Source: Methylotenera sp. UBA6020 (lineage in GTDB: Bacteria; Pseudomonadota; Gammaproteobacteria; Burkholderiales; Methylophilaceae). From it: a DNA stretch of 12,844 bases. Shown piece after piece: positions 7,177-12,844 of this stretch (its first letter is position 1; the number at the start of each line of letters is the position of its first letter). The translations under genes were made by a program, and so were the position numbers. The DNA lies in NCBI GenBank assembly GCA_002429455.1, contig DIZU01000198.1, forward strand, positions 1 to 12,844, read 5' to 3'. Under the pieces are notes generated by a model. It had not been told where the DNA came from. It was given only the letters and a program-made list of their open reading frames with translations, and did no database searches.

Positions 7177-7222
7177 ACTTTTGGCCACAAGACTTTTAGT
7201 TCTAGCACTTTTAGCTCTAAGC
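7177..7222. repeat. Three 15-bp-spaced ACTTTT repeats upstream of the pycA promoter
   Basis: ACTTTT occurs at 7177, 7192 and 7207, exactly 15 bp apart. The last two units are nearly identical: ACTTTTAGTTCTAGC and ACTTTTAGCTCTAAGC. The first continues GGCCACAAG. The third unit covers the expected -35 region of the pycA promoter. They may be binding sites of an activator or the product of tandem duplication. Confidence 0.6.
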
Positions 7223-7238
7223 ATGCGCATGTTATAAT
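7222..7238 (+). promoter_or_regulatory. Extended -10 promoter of pycA with overlapping CATGCGCATG palindrome
   Basis: TGTTATAAT at 7230-7238 is a perfect extended -10 element (TGn plus consensus TATAAT). The -35 position (about 7210-7215) holds only a weak TTTAGC, lying in the third upstream repeat. A perfect 10-bp palindrome, CATGCGCATG (7222-7231), abuts the -10 box and could be an operator. Transcription would start near 7245, about 28 nt before the GTG start. Confidence 0.65.
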
Positions 7239-7272
7239 CGTTTGGTTTTAGTATCAAAATAAGGCTTGAAAC

Positions 7273-8691
7273 GTGTTCAAAAAAATTCTTGTAGCTAATC
7301 GCGGTGAAATCGCAGTGCGTATTGTACGCGCTTGCTCAGAAATGGGCATCAAGTCTGTTGCGATTTATGCCGATGCAGATCGTCAGGCTTTGCACGTCAA
7401 AAAGGCAGACGAAGCTTATAATATTGGCGCAGACCCTGTTGCAGGTTACTTAAATGCCCACAAAATTGTTAACTTAGCGGTAGCTTCCGGTTGTGACGCC
7501 TTACATCCCGGCTATGGGTTTTTATCTGAGAATCCCGAGTTAGCCGAAATTTGTGAGCGTCGTGGCGTTAAATTTATTGGGCCAAATGCTGATGTGATTC
7601 GCCAAATGGGCGATAAAATTCAAGCACGAAACGCAATGACCAGCGCCGGCATTCCTTGTACGCCTGGTAGCGATGGTAATTTAGAGAATTTAGACGAAGC
7701 TGTTAAGCTTGCCGGTAAAATTGGCTACCCAGTCATGTTGAAGGCAACGAATGGCGGCGGTGGCCGTGGCATTCGTCGTTGTGATAGCGAAAAAGATCTA
7801 CTAAGCAACTATGACCGGGTTATTTCTGAAGCTAGCAAGGCTTTTGGTAAACCAGAAGTTTTTCTAGAGAAGTGTATCGTTTCACCGCGCCATATCGAGG
7901 TGCAAATCTTGGCGGACGCTGAAGGCAATGTGATTCACTTATTTGAACGTGATTGTTCGATACAGCGGCGCAATCAAAAACTCATTGAAATCGCACCTTC
8001 TCCACAATTAAGCCAAGCACAACGTGAATATATTGGCGGCTTAGCGGTAAAAGCGGCGAAAGCCGTTGGTTATGAAAATGCGGGCACCGTGGAATTTTTA
8101 CTCGATGCGGATAATACGTTTTACTTCATGGAAATGAACACGCGCTTGCAAGTAGAGCATACGGTAACAGAAACGATTACTGGCATTGATATCGTGCAAG
8201 AACAAATTCGTATTGCATATGGCTTACCGTTGCAATATAAACAAAAAGACGTTCAGTTCAGAGGCTATGCTATGGAGTTCCGCATCAATGCGGAAGATCC
8301 GAAAAATGACTTTTTGCCCAGCTTTGGCAAAATTACACGTTACTATGCGCCTGGTGGCCCTGGTGTACGTATGGATGCGGCAATTTTTACTGGCTATGTG
8401 ATTCCGCCCTACTATGATTCTATGTGCGCCAAACTTACGGTATGGGCGCTGACTTGGGAGAGTGTGATTGAGCGTGGTCGCCGTGCACTAGATGACATGT
8501 TGATTTATGGCGTAAAAACAACCATTCCGTATTATCAAGAAATTTTAAAGCACGAAGATTTTAAGAATGCTGACTTCAATACAAGCTTTGTGGAGTCGCA
8601 CCCGGAACTTACAAATTATGCCAACGAGTTACCACCAGAGCTCATTGCCGTGGCTATTTCCGCAGCAATTGCAGCGCATGAAGGCATTTAG
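7273..8691 (+). CDS. pycA: Pyruvate carboxylase subunit A (biotin carboxylase)
   Basis: This 472-residue ATP-grasp biotin carboxylase carboxylates the biotin carried by PycB, using ATP and bicarbonate. The N-terminal domain opens with ILVANRGEIAVRI (5-17). The ATP-grasp region has MGDKIQAR (112-119), LKATNGGGGRGIR (156-168), ERDCSIQRRNQK (225-236) and EMNTRLQVEH (287-296). Catalytic Lys237 region, Glu287 and Arg291 match the E. coli AccC arrangement. It lacks a biotin-carrier domain, as expected for the two-subunit enzyme. AccC is similar, but the next gene is a carboxyltransferase-biotin carrier subunit and the tail beyond residue 445 is longer than in AccC, so PycA is preferred. The start is a GTG at 7273 with AAGG 8 nt upstream. 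Confidence 0.93.
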   Translation: MFKKILVANRGEIAVRIVRACSEMGIKSVAIYADADRQALHVKKADEAYNIGADPVAGYLNAHKIVNLAVASGCDALHPGYGFLSENPELAEICERRGVKFIGPNADVIRQMGDKIQARNAMTSAGIPCTPGSDGNLENLDEAVKLAGKIGYPVMLKATNGGGGRGIRRCDSEKDLLSNYDRVISEASKAFGKPEVFLEKCIVSPRHIEVQILADAEGNVIHLFERDCSIQRRNQKLIEIAPSPQLSQAQREYIGGLAVKAAKAVGYENAGTVEFLLDADNTFYFMEMNTRLQVEHTVTETITGIDIVQEQIRIAYGLPLQYKQKDVQFRGYAMEFRINAEDPKNDFLPSFGKITRYYAPGGPGVRMDAAIFTGYVIPPYYDSMCAKLTVWALTWESVIERGRRALDDMLIYGVKTTIPYYQEILKHEDFKNADFNTSFVESHPELTNYANELPPELIAVAISAAIAAHEGI

Positions 8692-8755
8692 TTGGTAAAT
8701 TATAGTTAATAAAAACAAATATTTAAGCATACAAATTAAAGTAAAGAGTTAGACT

Positions 8756-10597
8756 ATGTCAAAAATACAAGTAACCGAGCTAGTTTTACGCGATGGACAC
8801 CAATGTCACATCGCTACACGTATGCGAACAAAAGATATGCTGCCCATTTGCGCCAAACTAGATGCGATAGGTTTTTGGTCATTGGAGGCTTGGGGAGGGG
8901 CTACTTTTGATGCATGTGTTCGATACCTTAAAGAGGATCCTTGGGAGCGCCTAAAAACACTACGTAAGGCCCTGCCGAATTCGCGTATTCAAATGTTATT
9001 ACGCGGACAAAACCTGCTAGGCTATCGTCATTACTCTGATGATGTTGTGCGCGCATTTGTGCAAAAATCCGCTGACAATGGCGTAGATGTATTTCGTATT
9101 TTTGATGCGCTAAACGATACGCGGAATCTACAAGTGTCAATTGAGGCTGTTAAAAAAGCCGGCAAACATGCTGAAGGCACCATTAGCTACACCACAAGCC
9201 CGGTGCATGATGTTCCGCATTTCGTGGGCATTGCTAAAGAGCTCGAAGCAATGGGTTCTGACACCATTGCAATTAAAGACATGGCAGGCTTGCTCACACC
9301 GCAAGCTACGATTGATCTGGTTAAAGCATTACGCGCCAACGTAAGCTTGCCTATCCACATTCACAACCACTCTACAAGCGGCTTGGCGAGCATGAACTTA
9401 CTGCGTGCGCTTGAGAATGGCGCTGTAATGATTGATACCTGTAGCGCTGCATTTTCTGAAGGTGCAAGCCACCCCACCACTGAAAGTATGATTGCCGCAT
9501 TACAAGGCACTGAATTTGATACAGGTTTAGATATTGCTGCTGTACAAGAAGTTAGCGCTTATTTCCGCGAAGTGCGCAAAAAATATTGGCAATTTGAAAG
9601 TGATTTCACCGGTGTTGATACACGTGTGCTGCTGAATCAAGTGCCAGGCGGCATGATTTCAAACCTCAGCAATCAGCTTAAAGAACAAGGCGCACTAGAC
9701 CGCATGGATGAGGTCTTGGCTGAAATTCCTTTGGTGCGTAAAGACCTTGGTTACATTCCATTAGTGACACCAACATCGCAAATTGTCGGTACTCAGGCAG
9801 TGTTAAACGTGATGACAGGACAACGCTATAAATCCATCACCAATGAGGTAAAAAATTACTTCTTGGGACAGTATGGTAAAGCGCCAAGCGCAGTCAATGC
9901 CGAAGTGAAAAAGCTCGCCATCGGTGATGCCCGGCCAATTACCTGCCGTCCAGCAGATTTATTGACAGCTGAAATGGCTAAACTCACTAGTGAATCAGAA
10001 CGTTTTGCAACTTCTGAAGAAGATGTGCTGACCTATGCCATGTTTCCAGACATTGGCAAAACTTATCTGCAAGAACGCAACGCCGGCTCACTTGTACCTG
10101 AAGAGTTGTTAGACAAAGCCGCTGTCAATGCCGCCGCATCGCGCTTTGCGCCTAGTGAATTCAAAGTAACGTTGCATGGCGAGACTTTCCATATCAACTT
10201 GACCGGCAGCGGTCATGCTGGCGAAGAAAAACGCCCTTTCTACGTATCGATTGACGGTATTGCAGAAGAAGTCATTGTTGAAACCTTGAGTGAAATCGAA
10301 GTATCCGGCGGCAGCAATGGCGGCAAAAAGAAAGCCATTTCCAGTACAGGTGCTAGCGGCCGCCCTCGTCCATCACATACTGGACACGTGACAACCTCTA
10401 TGCCAGGAACTATCGTAGCGGTAAAAGTTAAAGCAGGCGATAAAGTAAATGCAGGCGATGGTGTATTGGTGATTGAAGCCATGAAAATGGAAAATGAAAT
10501 TCAAGCGGCAACTTCAGGTATTGTGGTTGCAGTACATGTCATCAAAGGTGACACGGTCACACCTGATGAATCGTTACTTGAAATCCAGCCAGAATAA
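8756..10597 (+). CDS. pycB: Pyruvate carboxylase subunit B (carboxyltransferase plus biotin carrier; OadA-like)
   Basis: This 613-residue protein transfers CO2 from carboxybiotin to pyruvate, giving oxaloacetate to refill the TCA cycle. The HMGL-like carboxyltransferase barrel (about 1-290) has LRDGHQ with metal ligand Asp14, WGGATFDAC (46-54), LLRGQNLLGYR (81-91), FRIFDALND (113-121), the expected carbamylated Lys174 in AIKDMAG, and metal histidines in HIHNH (201-205). The conserved PycB/OadA C-terminal carboxylase domain follows, with VPGGMISNL (296-304). A Ser/Gly/Lys-rich linker (about 518-545) leads to the biotinyl domain with EAMKMEN, biotin on Lys577. OadA of sodium-pumping oxaloacetate decarboxylase has the same layout, but no beta or gamma subunit is present and PycA lies 64 nt upstream, favouring pyruvate carboxylase. 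The ATG at 8756 has AAGAG upstream. Confidence 0.92.
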   Translation: MSKIQVTELVLRDGHQCHIATRMRTKDMLPICAKLDAIGFWSLEAWGGATFDACVRYLKEDPWERLKTLRKALPNSRIQMLLRGQNLLGYRHYSDDVVRAFVQKSADNGVDVFRIFDALNDTRNLQVSIEAVKKAGKHAEGTISYTTSPVHDVPHFVGIAKELEAMGSDTIAIKDMAGLLTPQATIDLVKALRANVSLPIHIHNHSTSGLASMNLLRALENGAVMIDTCSAAFSEGASHPTTESMIAALQGTEFDTGLDIAAVQEVSAYFREVRKKYWQFESDFTGVDTRVLLNQVPGGMISNLSNQLKEQGALDRMDEVLAEIPLVRKDLGYIPLVTPTSQIVGTQAVLNVMTGQRYKSITNEVKNYFLGQYGKAPSAVNAEVKKLAIGDARPITCRPADLLTAEMAKLTSESERFATSEEDVLTYAMFPDIGKTYLQERNAGSLVPEELLDKAAVNAAASRFAPSEFKVTLHGETFHINLTGSGHAGEEKRPFYVSIDGIAEEVIVETLSEIEVSGGSNGGKKKAISSTGASGRPRPSHTGHVTTSMPGTIVAVKVKAGDKVNAGDGVLVIEAMKMENEIQAATSGIVVAVHVIKGDTVTPDESLLEIQPE

Positions 10598-10618
10598 ACC
10601 ATTGGCAATTTAAACCAT

Positions 10619-10650
10619 AAGCCGACAGAATAGCACTGTCGGCTTTTTTA
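10619..10650 (+). terminator. Rho-independent terminator after pycB
   Basis: GCCGACAG (10621-10628) and CTGTCGGC (10636-10643) form a perfect 8-bp stem, extended by two A/T pairs, with a 7-nt loop (AATAGCA). Six T residues follow at 10644-10649. It lies 23 nt after the pycB stop and ends the pycAB transcript before maf. Confidence 0.92.
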
Positions 10651-10700
10651 TTGATGCTTGATAAAACTATTTAATAACCACAAAAAATCCATAACAAACA

Positions 10701-11306
10701 ATGAACACCAGTATGAATAAAACCTCCAATCCAGCTTTAATACTTGCCTCATCTTCAATCTATAGAAGAGAATTATTAACTCGTTTGCAACTGCCATTTA
10801 GCTGCATTTCACCAGAAGTGGATGAAAGTATTTTAGCGCACGAACAACCACAAGAAACCGCATTAAGATTAGCACAGGTAAAGGCTCGCAAAATAGGAAA
10901 GAGTCATCCAGAGGCATTGATTATTGGTTGTGATCAGGTGGCCACTTTAGATAATATGCAACTCGGTAAGCCGCTAAATCATGTGAATGCGACCCAACAA
11001 CTGCGCATGATGCGCGGACGCGAAGTTATTTTTCATAGCGCGCTATGTCTCTACAACCCGCTTACGCTTAGTATGCAAGCGGAGGTTGTACCTTATGTTG
11101 TGCAATTTAGAAATTTAAGTGATGCTCAAATAGAAAACTACCTGATTAAAGAACAACCTTACCATTGTGCAGGCAGTGCTAAATCTGAAGGTTTAGGCAT
11201 CGCCATCATAGAAAAAATGACGGGCGAAGATCCAAATGCGCTCATTGGCTTGCCGCTTATTAGGCTTGTTAGCATGCTAGAAAATGAAGGCGTTAACGTA
11301 ATTTAA
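10701..11306 (+). CDS. yceF: Maf/YceF-family nucleotide pyrophosphatase (m7GTP pyrophosphatase)
   Basis: Maf proteins hydrolyse modified nucleoside triphosphates to monophosphates. The YceF subgroup prefers 7-methyl-GTP and is thought to keep it out of nucleic acids. The 201-residue protein has [14 protein letters not shown] (13-26), the catalytic-site [11 protein letters not shown] (74-84, Asp78), GKPL (89-92), [13 protein letters not shown] (155-167) and [12 protein letters not shown] (175-186). These blocks align well with E. coli YceF and less well with the dTTP-specific YhdE group. The start is uncertain: ATG 10701 and ATG 10713 are both in frame with no clear ribosome site. In E. coli yceF lies divergently beside yceD; here the orientation is kept but pycAB lies between. 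Confidence 0.93.
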   Translation: MNTSMNKTSNPALILASSSIYRRELLTRLQLPFSCISPEVDESILAHEQPQETALRLAQVKARKIGKSHPEALIIGCDQVATLDNMQLGKPLNHVNATQQLRMMRGREVIFHSALCLYNPLTLSMQAEVVPYVVQFRNLSDAQIENYLIKEQPYHCAGSAKSEGLGIAIIEKMTGEDPNALIGLPLIRLVSMLENEGVNVI

Positions 11307-11325
11307 ATACACTCGTTATCTGTTC

Positions 11326-11347
11326 TGACTGATGATTTAATCAGTTA
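11326..11347 (+). terminator. Weak hairpin between yceF and the DUF4139 gene
   Basis: TGACTGAT (11326-11333) can pair with ATCAGTTA (11340-11347) through one G/T wobble and a 6-nt loop. No T tract follows, so it is at best a weak terminator or an RNA end-protecting stem in the 72-nt gap before the next gene. Confidence 0.3.
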
Positions 11348-11378
11348 ACTAAGCGCAATCAATCAATTGGAGACTGTC

Positions 11379-12844
11379 ATGCTCAAACGTCGCGCCCTTA
11401 CAGTTGCAGCACTCTTTATTTTACCTATTGCACCATTTTCATCTAGTACAAATGCATTAGAAAGTAACAGGCTGCAAGAGGAAATTCGAAGCACTATTTA
11501 CGATCAACAAAATGTTGCAGTCACCATATACAACAACAATTTAGCACTGGTCAAAGATCAACGTAAAGTAAAGCTTAATAGTGGCATACAACAACTGGCA
11601 ATTCGCGATGTAAGTGCACAAATGCGCGCAGAAACTGCCTTACTTCGCAGCTTGAGTCATCCAGGTGGTTTTTCTACATTAGAACAAAGCTTTGATTTTG
11701 ATTTATTAACTCCAGAGAAACTTCTGGAAAAATACGTTGGAAAAACCGTATCTATCATCAAAACACATCCAACCACTGGCGAAGAAAAAACAGAACAAGC
11801 CACCGTGCTCTCAGCCAATAATGGTGTGGTGCTTAAAATTGGTAACCACATTGAAACAGGAGCGCCTTCCAGTTATTCAGGTCGAATTGTTTACAACGAC
11901 ATTCCTGGTAACCTACGAGATCGTCCTACGCTCGTCACGCAAATTAACAACAAAATAACCGCCGAGCAAACCGTCGAACTCAGCTATTTAACAGGTGGGT
12001 TGGCTTGGAAAGCAGATTACGTAGCAGAACTCAGCGCTAAAGAAGATAGCGTCGATTTATCAGGCTGGGTAACGCTGACCAATACCAGTGGTGCCACCTA
12101 CAACAACGCCAAGTTGCAATTAGTAGCGGGTGATGTAAATCGCGTGCAAGAGAATTATCCACGTACAATGGCAATGCGTAAGAATGTAGAGATGATAGCT
12201 GATGCGGCTACGCCGATGGCTGAAGAATCGTTGTTGGAATACCACTTGTATTCATTAGATCGCCCAACGATCATTGCTGAGAATCAAACCAAACAAGTTG
12301 CCTTACTCTCTGCCGCAGGCGTGCCTGTGCGTAAAGAACTGGTATTACGTGGTGCAGATTACTATTATCAGGCTAGTTATGGTGATTTAGGCACTAAAAT
12401 TAAAGTTGGGGTTTTTATCGAGTTTGATAACAAAGAAGCAGCTAAATTAGGCATGCCGTTACCTAAAGGCATAATGCGTGTCTATAAAAAAGATAGTCAA
12501 GGCAATGCGCAATTTGTGGGAGAAGATAATGTAGACCACACGCCTAAAAATGAAGTGGTACGACTAAAATTAGGTGAATCTTTTGATGTGACAGCCGATA
12601 AAAAACAAACCGATTTCAAAACCCTACCACGCCCCTCCAAAGACAACAGCATGTTTGAAAGTGCTTATGAAATCACCTTAAAAAATGCGAAAAAAGAAAA
12701 AATGGTAGTATCAGTTCAAGAACCGATCAGTGGTGACTGGACCATCATTTCTGAAACTCAGCCACATAAAAAAGCGAATAGTCATTTAGCCGTTTGGAAA
12801 GTTGAAATTCCTGCTGAAGGCAGCGCTACACTCAGCTACAGGGC
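11379..12844 (+). CDS. Secreted DUF4139-domain protein of unknown function (partial, cut by right edge)
   Basis: The frame is open for 488 residues from the ATG at 11379 to the window end. GGAGA 5 nt upstream is the best ribosome site in this half. A signal peptide is evident: positive MLKRR, a hydrophobic core (about 6-20) and a likely cut after TNA (residue 26), so the product is exported to the periplasm or outer membrane. The mature N-terminus has VAVTIYNNNLALVKDQR (47-63), the usual beta-strand opening of the family. SYLTGGLAWKADYVAEL (202-218) and WVTLTNTSGATYNNAKLQL (230-248) mark the DUF4139 core. The C-terminal SYEITLKNAK-like region (here AYEITLKNAK, near 427-436) and the final TLSYR match the family end, so only a few residues are probably missing. 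Function is unknown; I do not assign one. Confidence 0.85.
   Translation, partial: MLKRRALTVAALFILPIAPFSSSTNALESNRLQEEIRSTIYDQQNVAVTIYNNNLALVKDQRKVKLNSGIQQLAIRDVSAQMRAETALLRSLSHPGGFSTLEQSFDFDLLTPEKLLEKYVGKTVSIIKTHPTTGEEKTEQATVLSANNGVVLKIGNHIETGAPSSYSGRIVYNDIPGNLRDRPTLVTQINNKITAEQTVELSYLTGGLAWKADYVAELSAKEDSVDLSGWVTLTNTSGATYNNAKLQLVAGDVNRVQENYPRTMAMRKNVEMIADAATPMAEESLLEYHLYSLDRPTIIAENQTKQVALLSAAGVPVRKELVLRGADYYYQASYGDLGTKIKVGVFIEFDNKEAAKLGMPLPKGIMRVYKKDSQGNAQFVGEDNVDHTPKNEVVRLKLGESFDVTADKKQTDFKTLPRPSKDNSMFESAYEITLKNAKKEKMVVSVQEPISGDWTIISETQPHKKANSHLAVWKVEIPAEGSATLSYR

Noticed and set aside
10240..10482. An 80-residue open frame opposite the PycB linker and biotin domain
   Set aside because: It is antisense to a clear biotinyl domain, and its Pro/Thr-rich translation mirrors the Gly/Ser codons of that linker.
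8756..10597. Calling this gene oxaloacetate decarboxylase alpha subunit (OadA)
   Set aside because: The domain layout is the same, but no membrane beta or gamma subunit genes are seen and a biotin carboxylase gene precedes it. Pyruvate carboxylase fits better.

Overview
The window looks like chromosomal DNA of a Gram-negative proteobacterium. The gene set points to a betaproteobacterium of moderate to low GC, tentatively a methylotroph of the Methylophilaceae. Reasons: a cysteine-free bL32, a yceD-rpmF-plsX-fabH-fabD core as in beta- and gammaproteobacteria, a two-subunit pyruvate carboxylase, and an ArnT-type lipid A glycosyltransferase. The taxonomic call is inference; the gene calls rest mostly on clear family motifs.

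Left half (1-7135, minus strand, read right to left): yceD, rpmF, plsX, fabH, then four membrane-glycosylation genes, then the start of fabD, which runs off the left edge. YceD and bL32 belong to the ribosome side. PlsX, FabH and FabD belong to the start of fatty-acid and phospholipid synthesis. The four genes between fabH and fabD encode an ArnT-like lipid-linked-sugar transferase, a GT2 polyprenyl-phosphate glycosyltransferase, a GtrA-type membrane protein and a YdjC/ChbG/NaxD-type deacetylase. They are packed with a 4-nt gap and two overlaps. Together they match the parts list of a pathway that builds undecaprenyl-phosphate-N-acetylhexosamine, deacetylates it, flips it and transfers the positively charged hexosamine to lipid A (compare NaxD/FlmK of Francisella and the Lgm proteins of Bordetella). 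This cassette, split into a housekeeping lipid operon, is the most interesting system here.

Right half (7273-12844, plus strand): pycA and pycB, a two-subunit biotin-dependent pyruvate carboxylase that makes oxaloacetate, closed by a strong Rho-independent terminator. Then comes a Maf/YceF-type nucleotide pyrophosphatase, and a secreted DUF4139-family protein cut by the right edge. In E. coli yceF lies divergently next to yceD; here the same divergent pair is separated by pycAB.

The 137-bp divergent region 7136-7272 has an extended -10 promoter for pycA, three copies of a 15-bp-spaced ACTTTT repeat and two perfect palindromes. A second good sigma70 promoter lies between yceD and rpmF, and a long hairpin sits between rpmF and plsX. 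No stretch longer than about 160 bp lacks a gene. I found no tRNA, rRNA, insertion sequence, integrase or CRISPR array.
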